From: Sarcomyxa edulis
Lineage: Eukaryota > Basidiomycota > Agaricomycetes > Agaricales > Mycenaceae
Reading direction: 5' to 3'
Assembly (NCBI GenBank): GCA_009761415.1
Contig: QUOL01000011.1
Span: 620,001 to 684,000 of the forward strand
DNA length: 64,000 nt
Within the stretch, counting starts at the first letter, position 1, and each line of letters begins with the position of its first letter. The translations under genes and the position numbers were made by a program. This document shows positions 47,305 to 57,497 of this stretch, piece by piece. Below the pieces are notes generated by a model that did no database searches, was not told the DNA's origin, and saw nothing but the letters and a program-made list of their open reading frames with translations.

Positions 47305-50300
47305 CTATTGTCGCCACACGAGCCCGAGAGACTGCGCAACGAATCCCCATTTATCGGCTGCCTCCTTGATTCTGTTCACATATTTTTGTTATCAGCGTCT
47401 GAATAACATTCAGTTTCTAGGTGACATGGTGCGCACCTTTTTTCGGTCGATTTGCCAGCCCCGTGGCCCGCCTTCTTGTCGATGCGAATGAGCAAAGGGT
47501 GAGGGTTGTGTGGTAACAAGTGCTGCATCGTTGCGGCATGTTTGAAGGAATGTAGAGGCACCACACGGTCGTCGTCTAATCAGAAAACAAAATGTATATT
47601 GAGTAGGTCGACCATACGATTTAGAAGATCTAGAAAAAGACACGAACGGTCAGCCGTCAACAGCAGTGTCGGGGGTAATACTCTGTCAGTGGGAACATTG
47701 TGCAGCGGGGAGATTGGATAGATGAAATCGAAATCGTGGGGATCGTGGGGATTCCCGTAGTCAGATGTCCATGCTTTCCCTACAACACTGATGAGCGACT
47801 TCAAGGAGACGGCTATCTTCTGAGGACTTACCGATAGTGAAGTCGGCAAACTAGCAGGGAAAGGGGATATCAAATCATGAACGCATAACAGATTGCAAGA
47901 TACACACCTTCAGAAGATCAAGAACGCCCACTTCGGCCACAGCTGCACCGAACGTTCCTTCGGGTGCACGGTTCACACAAGCAGCGACCAACAGGCCTAC
48001 GACTCGATTAGGTCCGAAGAAAATCGTCGATATGGACTGTTGGCTCACCTCCATTCGAACCACCGTTTATAGCGACTTTACCGGGCCCGACGAACTTATG
48101 TTTGACGAGATACTCCCTAGACATTCGTGGAACCATCAGTTCGGTCATGGGTTCGACATCTACAACGTATAATTGGATTTAGACCTACGTTGCAGCGATA
48201 AAATCGTCGAACACGTTGACCTAAGGTTACGGGGAGAGAATTGTGGTGTGAGTATATGCAAGCACGGGTGTCAAGCAATTGAATTAGGTGATATTACCTT
48301 CCGTTCCCTGGTGCCAGCCAAATGCCACTCCTCACCAAATTCTGACCCGCCCCGAATATTTGGCACAGCCAATACCGCGCCGTATTTTTGTAAAAGTGTT
48401 AGCATGCTCGGACTGAAGAACGGATCGATGGAGATGCTGAAACCACCGTAACCTTTCATGGCAAGAACGATCAGAAACAAATCGGTTGGTCAAGCTGTCA
48501 ACCATTTTACCATATTGAATACCAGGCGCTGTTCCGTCGAATTTCGTAGATTTGTGCCGGACGACGAACATGGGAACCTTCGTTCCGTCCTTGCTGTCGT
48601 ACCACACCTGCTCACGAGAAAGCATGGTCAGGAAACGGCAATATAAGTAGATATGAACGTGAAAATGATGCTCGCCTGCTGAGCCTCAAAGTCATCGGGG
48701 TTCAGTCCGCTAACTTTCGTTTTCCTGTATATGCTCCATCGATCAGATTCCTCTTTCTGGAAATCGTACTGTGCGACAGTTCCGGGAGTGTTGAAGCCGG
48801 TCATGGTCACGAAGAACCATGGATGTTTGCGCCGTCCAGTGATCGAAGCAGCCCCAACGAAGTCTGGTGCCAATCGTGTGAGACGTTCTCCACCGATGGA
48901 ATAGATGTAGATTTCATCTTTGACCTGAAACAAAACGAGAAATCGTGTTAGCATGCAAAAAGAGTCGGGTGAGAACGATTTCACCGACGTTGCGTTTATA
49001 GACTACAGCAAATTTGTCCTTAGCAATAGCGCGGATTTGCGAAAGATGTGCGCCCTTGTCTTCTGGGATGAGATCTTTGAATTCACGCTGTCCAGGTGCG
49101 TCGCTCAAGTCAATGGTGACCACTTTATACTGTGGTGCACCACTGTTGGTTCGGATGTAGAATTTTGTTCCGTCATTCGAGATTCTGGTAGCAAGTTAGT
49201 ATACACTTCAGAGGCAGCATCCAACAACTTACATATCGTACTCGGCATCAAATTTGTCGATGACTTTGTCCCACTGCATGTTCGGACCGATCTCATTCTT
49301 CTCAAGATCAGTGATCCAGAGCAAATTTTTCTACAAGGTAGTACATGTCAACAACACGACATGATCGAGGAAGGAATACACTGACTCTCGAAGTATCTTT
49401 TGCACTGTACAGAGTAAGATATTTTCCATCCACTTCGGAGACCTCAGCGCTCCACATCCATTCCGGGTTAGCGTCGTCCTTGTGAACTAGGATATCTTCC
49501 GCTACATGATGCATTTAATGTTTGATCATGAGTGAGTAAGGTTTCTCTATGACTAGATATAGTTCATGGAAGATAAATACATTGTTGAGTGTTAATGCGA
49601 TGATAGCATAGCATAGCATTCATATCGCCTTGCGTTTCAGTGCCAGCTTTATCTTCTGAGGCGAGTCCATGAGAGTCACGGTTTGGATAACGCTGAAAAC
49701 AGATAGTATATCGTGGTAAGGCCAAAGGAATACGGGGTGAAAAGTATTGGATCGCATGTTACATGGTAGAAGAAACCCTTGGAGTCATGAGTCCACACAA
49801 TGGATGAGAATTTAACGAATCGGATCTCTTCTGGCAGTCGTCCATCATGATGTTCGGGTTTCTGGCCGTCGGGCGTGCTGGCTAGAGGGCGGTCGGACGG
49901 CCGCACATAGATAGTAGAAAAGTCGCTTCCCTAGAGTCCGTCAAGTTGAAGGGTGAATGGTATACTGAGTATATGCACGCACGGAGAGGGAGATACCGTA
50001 GGCAAAGTATTTGCCACAGCGAGAGAATCGATAATCAGAGAAGGCAGCCGTACCGTCCTTGGACAACAGGTTTGGGTCGAAGAATACTTCTCCTCCGGGG
50101 CCGTCATCTTTCGAGAAATCGGGCAGGGTTTTGTCCTTCGATCTGTAGAGTACTATTTGCGGGCGAACGAACGGCGCCACTTCGAATATGTAGACCAAGA
50201 TGCAGGGATGAACACACCTGACTGGGCCTGCAGTCCACTACGAGTATTTGAAGGAACATTCAGTGAGTTGGAAAACATAACATCTTTGAGTAGCGCACCT

Positions 50301-50673
50301 GTTATAGAACCAATACCACCGTCCATCCTCCTGTAGGCCAGGAGCAGAGAACTAGATCCAAGTCAAGACATCGTAACAATCAGCCACGATCACATCTATG
50401 CATCATATTGCTTACCTTTGCATAGTCGGTATTCGCCGTTATTTCGTCCTCTAGCTTTTGTCTATCCGGATTCTTGTCTAGATACGCCCGGGTAAACGCT
50501 TCTTGTGCAGTAGTCCATTTCTCTGTATCTTCAGTGTTATCCTCTAGCCATCGATAAGGGTCTGACACGCGAACTTCTCCCTTGGCTTCGCTCTTGTACA
50601 CGTCAACGTGTTCAGACCGATGCGCCGGGGGGTAATTGTGGGTCTTCCAAGGGGTCGGAGCTATGCTAGACAT
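47305..50673 (-). CDS. Prolyl oligopeptidase (family S9A)
   Basis: Cytosolic serine peptidase that cleaves after Pro in peptides. About 15-20 exons. It starts [20 protein letters not shown] (50673) with [17 protein letters not shown]. The propeller domain includes [65 protein letters not shown] and [19 protein letters not shown]. The hydrolase domain has [32 protein letters not shown], the nucleophile in [19 protein letters not shown] (an intron splits the second Gly pair), the Asp region [19 protein letters not shown] and His in [12 protein letters not shown]. Ends SLGLVWRQ. The triad is complete. Mushrooms have a universal housekeeping copy, and some have a second one for ribosomal cyclic peptides. 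No precursor gene was recognised nearby, so the housekeeping form is favoured. Confidence 0.93.
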
Positions 50674-50862
50674 TCCTTTGAGTGTATCTAGACGTCGAGG
50701 GGGACCTAAAAAGCGAGTGGTGATACGAACAGAACGACGTGCGCAAACGTACATGAGTACCGTTACGATGAAGACGCGAAGTACTAGATCGTGCCGGCCG
50801 GATGATGCCGGCCGAAACTCCGACGGATGATGCCGAGATGCCGCAACCCGTTGGCAAAAGAT
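50674..50862 (-). promoter_or_regulatory. Prolyl oligopeptidase promoter region
   Basis: 189 bp between the peptidase ATG and the tRNA gene. It contains a repeated CGGATGATGCCG (50798-50809 and 50822-50833 approximately) of unknown meaning. Confidence 0.35.
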
Positions 50863-50961
50863 TGATTCGGATGAGGCTCGATCTCATGACCTTCTGTGCA
50901 CACTGATGACGTAATCAACCACGTGTTAGACAGATGTGATAGCCAACTACACCACCGAACC
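50863..50961 (-). tRNA. tRNA-Val (AAC) with a 25-nt intron
   Basis: The acceptor stem GGTTCGG pairs with CCGAATC (one G-T), with discriminator A. The D arm TGGTGTAGTTGG fits the A box. The anticodon stem is TCTGT/ACAGA with loop CTAACAC, giving anticodon AAC. A 25-nt insert follows position 37, the standard nuclear tRNA intron site. The T stem ATGAG/CTCAT is perfect, but the T loop starts with A (ATCGAGC) instead of the usual T54. ATCTTTT just after the discriminator is a Pol III terminator. Mature length is 74 nt. Confidence 0.85.
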
Positions 50962-51082
50962 TTGTCTACTGTTTCACCAGGGTTTATAGAGCCAGCGCGC
51001 TGCCACGTTGCTGACACGCGCTAGCCACGTGCGCCGCCACCGTTACTCAACGTCACACCGTTACAAACGTGAGTCACGCCGT

Positions 51083-51101
51083 CACCGTGACGCTCACGGT
51101 G
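51083..51101. repeat. Perfect 8-bp-stem hairpin
   Basis: CACCGTGA, loop CGC, TCACGGTG. It sits in a stretch rich in ACGTG-like and CACCGT motifs, about 120 bp upstream of the tRNA gene. A short palindrome of this kind could be a protein-binding site; function unknown. Confidence 0.5.
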
Positions 51102-53713
51102 CTCTTTGGCGGCGGCCCTCACAGTGCAAAATTCAAATAAGGCTTCTGCAGCCTGCTTATCTCCTGCCACCTTCGGGCGTCCGATTTTTCTTCTTTTGCA
51201 TAAGATCCTATCCTCCCCGATGGCCACCTCCCTATCTCATGACCCCTTATGACAGGAATAACATCTACGCTACATGTTTGTGTTCATTGCCTAATCACCT
51301 GGGTCGCAATCCATCAAACGGTTTCTGTCTATTCATTCTGTTTTCCAACTGTCCGAATCCGATGCCGGAACGCCACCGAACATTCGTCCTGGTGCAAGCA
51401 GTCATCTGTCACTAGCTGAGGACCCGACGCCTCTACAGGACCTCTTAGATCACGTTAGCAATGCGCATCTCTTGGCGCATCTACCTCTCCAACGCTTCAT
51501 GAGATACCAAGGGCTTCTGGAAAGTGCGTTATCATGATTTTCGAGTCTATGATACACTCTGACGCGACTGATTCTGCTAGCTTGACTTCGTAGTTCAGCC
51601 ATAAATAAGCACCTTGCATCCTGGTTTACAGAAGCCCTTGATTTCGGGGCTCGTGCCATCAATTATCTCGACGACAAGGCTGCGGGACTCCATCTAACCC
51701 GATGTTATAGGTTTTTCGTAGATCAGAATGATTGTGTCTAGATATATTCTTATTAGCCGCGGAACTCTCCAGAGTCCTGGCATCTCGTACCTCCAAAATT
51801 GTCTCACTGGCTCTTCTTCACCTCCCACCGAAACAGTCTCTTCGTACGCTCTCTCTCGCTCTACGCTCTTGTTGCGTCACGACGATCTGGACCACATCAT
51901 CTCGACCCAGAATCCATCCCGTGCAACTCACCGGCCGCCTCCCTAATGTTCTCATCGTCACGATGTACCACCAGTACATGTTTCTGTTCCGAAGGACTCG
52001 CGACAAAAGCACCCCGATCTTGTCAGCGTTCTCGGACGTTGCCATTGTATCTCTCGCACCCGAACTCAAGATCTCTGGTATGTACGTTCCTGAGATCAGG
52101 CGTGGAACCGTCTCCGAATGTTTTCTTGTGGAGTATGTGGCACATATGTATACTATGTATTCCTGAAACACGCCTGGCCCCAGCTATTTGCATCGTATGT
52201 TTTCCGATGTTGAGCCTGAGCTATTAAAACGCTGATATATGCGCCGCCCGCATGAATGGTTGTGATGGGCTGACGCTACTCGTTTCTCCCAGTTTATTCC
52301 GCAGCTACACCGCTATCTTGTTCGGCGGTGGATTACAAGGCCGTCAGCCTATAGCAGGACATGGTCCACTGTAGGATTGAGGGGCGACAGAGAGTTGTCG
52401 GGTCGACGCGGTCCCCCGCTCCATTGCGTCATACCAGATCGATCCCTGATGAAGATACTGGGGACACATTGACCACACCTTCTATCTGTGAGCTCTTCCT
52501 TTGATTACCAAGTAGGCAATGACCTTCGGGACAACATAGATCATGATGAAGTATTCTATCAACTACGCACATACCACGGTGCGGGGAACTCAATAGAAGT
52601 TTTATGCATCGCGGGGGCAATTTTAGACCAGAGATTGATTATCGGCGGTACCTCAACCTCCGTAGTCGTGGCTTCATCGCGTGCATAATGAAAGTATATA
52701 AAAATATTGATATAAGCGTATAAGCTGCCTGCCAACATCAACGCTGGTCATATCAAAATCACTCACAGTCAATCACAGCCTCGTATGGCCACCTCAGGTG
52801 ACTTCAATAACGCGAGTGAAGATAGTCGGTCTACGAGCTCATGAACGTGATGTCCAAATCCGTAGGACCCTCCCATGTACAGATGGGGTGTTTCCCACAC
52901 ATGAAGCATACCTGTATCTCAGATCAACCAGTACTAGATAACGGTGAGCTGGATAGTGAGAGCGAAGGGAGAAAAATGAGTTCCACGTGTCCAAAGTAAT
53001 GCACTCAAGGCACGGCAACTTACTTTTTGTTGCAACACCTGAGTCGGTCGCACCCCACACACAACAGAGTTCTAGATCTAAAATTCCAGAGTTACATTGA
53101 ATTTACCCGATGTTGATGAGATATGAGATGGGGGAGGTGCTCAATCGATAGAGATACACACACACACCTGTTGCGAAAGGAGATAGGACTAGAAACGGGT
53201 TACTGGATCTCGTTCCGAATTCTCAGCGCGCACATCCTTCCTGGATGAGATGATTTCACAAATAATGTTCCCGAACGCGTTGGGAGCGAGCCAGTGTGGA
53301 CTGTGAAAGCTTTCCCGGGAGACATCCGGTTCGTCTTCTGGGTCAAGCTCGGTCCTCGTTCGTGATTAAATTGGGTGAAGGGATCCTGTGGGGAGTAGGA
53401 TCAACGACTTGGTCGCACGCCTCTGAGATTCAAGTATGGTGGGATCCCCGGGATTTTGTAGATCAGGTGCCGTCGAAACAATCCATACACGCGACTGGAA
53501 GAACGTAGGAAACTTGCGTTTGATTGACAAGAAAACACAGAAGTTCCGTTCAGTGTGGTGTAGACAGCGTTCTGTGAAGGGACCACAGGCTAAGATTTCT
53601 GCGAGTAAGAGCAGCCTACAGTAAAACCTTGAAAATGATTGACGGTCTAAATCTAGTTGAAGCGAACGCGTATATTAGTGAATGCGTATATTAGCGACGT
53701 ACCTAGGTAAACG

Positions 53714-53733
53714 CGCCATTACCGCAAATGGCG
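53714..53733. repeat. Short inverted repeat
   Basis: CGCCATT, spacer ACCGCA, AATGGCG: a perfect 7-bp stem. It lies just after the paired direct repeats GCGTATATTAG. No gene is adjacent. Confidence 0.4.
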
Positions 53734-54346
53734 TGTGGCACCGTCATAGTACACGATAATTGATAAACTCGGGACGGCGAGAGGTCTTCGCGAGAACAAT
53801 CCCGTAAAGGATCGACAGTTATAAGTGCAAGGTCCACACAAGACCCCAATGAAGTAGCGAGATTTTCAGAAGTCTAAACAGAAATACCAGACCGTCATGT
53901 AGGCACTGCGCAAGGTGCAAAAATACGGCGTCCGGTTCCTGATAGGATACTGTTGTCCTGCGCGTCATGCTCTAAACTTACAAGCCTGAGGTTTCGTTGC
54001 TCGAGAACGGTGCCCATGAGAGGATAGCATAATAGGCTTCAAATATCCTGTACCTAAAAATTGAGCATTGTTTTTAGCCGGGGAACAACGAGAACAAGAA
54101 AAGATAGCAGCGGGTGCTAAGTAAAAATCTCGTCTCTGAGAGTATATGTAGCTTAACTTTATCCAGCATAAATTTGACCCCTGGTAAACGATGTCATGGG
54201 TGTGCGATGCCTCTTTTTCTCGGGGAGTGAGCTGCGGAGTCTCCACGCAAGCTATACGCTAATATGGAGGCCTAGTATGTATCGAATGAACACGGTAGCG
54301 TCGCGATGAACCATTCGTGGCATGACCGTTGAAGGGAGAGATCGTT

Positions 54347-54380
54347 CCGCGTCGGTCTTCCGAGTCGGAGACCGACGCGG
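54347..54380. repeat. 34-nt near-perfect palindrome upstream of the mitochondrial carrier gene
   Basis: The outer arms CCGCGTCGGTC and GACCGACGCGG are perfect 11-bp complements. Inside them TCCGA-G-TCGGA is also perfectly paired, with a single unpaired T on the left arm. It lies about 180 bp before the ATG at 54559. It could form a cruciform in DNA, or a strong hairpin if transcribed in the 5' UTR. Confidence 0.6.
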
Positions 54381-54558
54381 ACGCGGAGGTCCATGGACCT
54401 TATAGAGCTCTGGCGTCACGATTTTCGAAATTTCGCTCTCAACTCAACGCGTCCAGGTCCTCCCAACACCCAAAGACATATCTCTTTCGCTGTTGAACAA
54501 CCTCGAGATCTAAAACGACACTCTGATCTCTGAGACCAGCCCTGCGGCTGAGGCTGGC

Positions 54559-55924
54559 ATGGTTCAGCAGCCGCCCAGTTTCTTCCCCACTACAGCTTTG
54601 GTATGTATGAGTCACCTACACTTGAACGCGCGCGTCCAATCCAATGTTCTCAATTAATGATTGGATTTTTTTTGGGATTGTTGTTTAGGACCATGCAGCA
54701 GCAGGTATCGGGGCAGGCGTCGTTGCTGTCTTATGCATGCACCCACTTGATCTCTTGAAAGTCAAATTTCAAGTAGCTACCACCGCTCCGACAGGCGGGA
54801 TCGGCCAGCATATATGGTACTCGTTGAGGAATATCAAGAGCCAAGAAGGATGGAAAGGGTTATATCGTGGTGTGACGCCTAATATCGCTGGGAATGCCTC
54901 TAGTTGGGGACTCTACTTCCTTTTGTGAGTTATTGCCTTTCATTGACATTTACCCGGGGTACGACGAATGAACTTCGTTATTTACAGTTACAACATGCTC
55001 AAAAAGAGAGCTACAGGTGGCGATCCGGACCTCCCATTATCTGCGGGATCGTACCTTCTCTGTTCTGCACAAGCGAGTTCGCAAACTCGAGTTACTCTTG
55101 GGAGTTGATGTACATTGTTTGTTCTAACACCCATGTCTTTCAAGGTGCTGCTACGGCCATCATGACGAACCCGATATGGGTTGTGAAAGTACGCATGTTT
55201 ACGACACGCGCTGATTCGCCTACATCTTATCGAGGATTATGGCGTGCGTTCTTGTTTCTAATATGCATTTCATGTCATTTCGATGCTGATGCCAAGGTGT
55301 GGATCATTGTAGATGGACTCACGTCGATTGTACGTACGGAAGGCGTGCAAGGATTGTTCCGGGGGACGTCATTAGCTTTGTTTGGTGTCAGCAATGGTGC
55401 CATCCAGTTTGTGGCCTACGAGAAGATGAAAGAGTGGGGCTTTGAGAGGAAAAGGAAGCATTTCCAAAAGACAGATCGGAGTTGGACTCCAGCTGATAGT
55501 AAACTGGTAAGTACCTCGTTCCTCAGTCGCTCGCGCAATCGCTCATATAACCTTACAACAGTCGAACACTGCTTACACGGTCATGTCCGGAGCGAGTAAA
55601 TTAGGAGCACTCTCTCTAACTTATCCGTATCAGGTCATCAGATCTAGACTACAGGTAAATACCACTCATCCGATCGCTATATTTTGACTCAATCGTTCCT
55701 TCATCTCATAGAACAACGCGACAACCCACTTGTACCCAACTATACCCATCGCTGTTAAGCGAACGTGGACGGAGGAAGGTCTTCGAGGGTTCTACCGTGG
55801 TTTGGGGACCAATCTCGTACGCGTGCTGCCTGGGACATGCGTCACGTTTGTCGTGTATGAGAATTTGGCTTGGCTGTTTAGGACTACTGCAGCACGTCGA
55901 GCGGAACGCCGGAATGAGTTGTAG
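54559..55924 (+). CDS. FLX1: Mitochondrial FAD/folate carrier (SLC25A32/FLX1-like)
   Basis: Inner-membrane carrier importing FAD or related cofactors. Start ATG 54559 (MVQQPPSFFPTTAL), then the three mitochondrial carrier repeats. The signatures are HPLDLLKVKFQ, NPIWVVKVRMFT and YPYQVIRSRLQ. The Trp in the second (PIWVVKVR in place of the usual Asp/Glu) is characteristic of the FAD/folate/pyrimidine branch. Conserved glycine motifs follow each odd helix, such as EGWKGLYRGVTPNI, EGVQGLFRGTSLAL and EGLRGFYRGLGTNL. Five or so introns, one falling inside the second repeat. Normal length, about 300 residues. The transported substrate (FAD versus folate) cannot be settled by eye. Confidence 0.92.
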
Positions 55925-56786
55925 ATGTCGTGGAGGCAGATATCCTTATATTAATTCCTGTTTGCGTGATATCTACATAGAGCATAGCGAGACAGTCTAT
56001 TGTACTTTCTTCGGAATACCATTGTCGTATACGTGCGACAATCAATTGTCCTGAATGTATACGTCAATGAACATATTTAAACGCTATGGAGGGCTTCAGC
56101 ACAAGATGCATGGACGCCATCACGCTTCACAATAACACGTAGAGCTCTGCACAATGGTCATTGATTTGGAGGCAATAACATACACGGAACACTTGTGTAA
56201 GGGTAGAAATAAAGATACGAGACTTCCTCCTGGCCCACCTGGGTCCTTCGTCGCCTATGAAACAAGTAGAACTGGTCAGCAAAACGCTACACGACAACGC
56301 AAAGACCAAAAGAAATGGAAAATGTCAGAATAACTAAGACTTCAAGAAACCTTCATCGCAACAGTAGCGCCAACTCCTCCAACCGTCTGCAAGTTTCGTC
56401 AGAACGAGTCAACCTGCTGGATGAAGGAGAGACTGGACTGGTGTCCCCGTGCTTGGAGGCATTTTGCCAGTTGGGTTTTTATCATACAAGCATAACATGA
56501 GAGGTGTACTCACTGTGGCTGGACACTTCGAATTCTTGTAGAGAACAACGCTGCAGGGAACAACCAAGGAACGACTTGGCAAGAGATCGATGTTTTATAG
56601 AACTGTTATTTGGTGGTTATTTGACGCTGTATGAGTGAGATCCTTACGACCATCAGGCGAAACAACCTCTCAAGATCTCCCTGAGTTTGCGTTGAGCCCG
56701 AACTTTGGCCTGAACGGCCTGCCCGTCTTACTGTAAGTCCATCGTCTCCTCATGCATTTCCACCAACTAACTCTTTGCTCCAGTGC
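55925..56786. other. Interval with possible tiny minus-strand exons
   Basis: About 860 bp. On minus, 56560-56330 contains short open pieces with intron-like borders (LPSRSLVVPCSVVLYKNSKC, then TVGGVGATVAMKVS). These could be a very small protein gene, but evidence is insufficient. No other feature. Confidence 0.25.
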
Positions 56787-57431
56787 ATGTCAACCTCCTT
56801 CGCCTTCCGTCTAGCCACATCATCTCTCTTGAGACCTACCCATGCCGTCGCGTCTTCACTAACCATACCGCTAACGCGTCTAATCCAAATCCGCAACGCA
56901 AGTCATGACTCTCCGTCTCACTACATCAACGAAAAAATACCCTACCGAATCGTCGCCCTTAAAGACCCGGAAACCGGGCGTCTCCATCCACCATGCACAC
57001 TAACCGAGGTCCTCCACTCCGTCGATCTCGCAACGCACTTTGTCAAGCTCGTTAAAGTTGAAGCAACACCTATAGTTCAAATCGTATCTAAACATGATGT
57101 ATTCAAGAAGAAGAGAGAGATGAGAACGCGTGCGCTTGAGGTGAGGAGGGGGAATGTGGTTAAAGAGGTACAGATGAGTTGGGATATGGATTCCGGGGAT
57201 GAGAAGCATAAGATGGAAAACGTGAGGAAGTATATGGAGAGGGGGTATCGAGTTAATTTGCTTTATGGAGGCAAGTCTGGGAAACCGGTGCCGGAGAGGT
57301 ATAAGATGGCGGAGAGGATTAATGAGGCTCTCAAGGGGGTGCTCGATGTTGGGAAGGAATGGAAGCCTAGGGAGTATAGAGGGAGGGTTGCGGCCGTTTA
57401 CTTGCAAGGTACTGAGAAGCCAAGTTCGTAG
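56787..57431 (+). CDS. Mitochondrial translation initiation factor IF-3
   Basis: Single-exon 214-residue protein. N-terminal Arg/Ser-rich presequence (MSTSFAFRLATSSLL ... RLIQIRNASH) for mitochondrial import. The IF3 N-domain follows: INEKIPYRIVALKDPETGRL with TLTEVLHSVDLATHFVKLV. The C-domain has VKEVQMSWDMDSGDEKHKM and YMERGYRVNLLYGG, matching the IF3 ribosome-binding half. The ATG at 56787 is used; the open frame begins slightly upstream at a TTG. It should bind the mitochondrial small subunit and keep it apart from the large one during initiation. Divergent sequence, as usual for fungal IF3. Confidence 0.85.
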   Translation: MSTSFAFRLATSSLLRPTHAVASSLTIPLTRLIQIRNASHDSPSHYINEKIPYRIVALKDPETGRLHPPCTLTEVLHSVDLATHFVKLVKVEATPIVQIVSKHDVFKKKREMRTRALEVRRGNVVKEVQMSWDMDSGDEKHKMENVRKYMERGYRVNLLYGGKSGKPVPERYKMAERINEALKGVLDVGKEWKPREYRGRVAAVYLQGTEKPSS

Positions 57432-57497
57432 GCTACCACTAGTACACTGAGTTTAAGGATGTCTGTTTCATGCTTTTCTGAGTTTTTACCAGTGTGA

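Larger units (their letters stand above)
50962..54558. other. Long gene-poor interval with one possible unrecognised gene
   Basis: About 3.6 kb. Plus-strand fragments at 51330-52166 read like protein but in shifting frames: LAEDPTPLQDLLDHVSNAHL, LLAHLPLQRFMRYQGLLES, then NKHLASWFTEALDFGARAI and ELSRVLASRTSKIVSLALLH. Short introns could join some of them, so a multi-exon hypothetical gene or a relic is possible; I do not recognise the family. The remainder (52200-54558) shows a CA run (53157-53167), direct repeats GCGTATATTAG (53668-53678 and 53684-53694), short inverted repeats and no gene. Confidence 0.35.

Noticed and set aside
54347..54380. Rho-independent terminator
   Set aside because: Strong hairpin but no T-run, and this is a eukaryotic genome.
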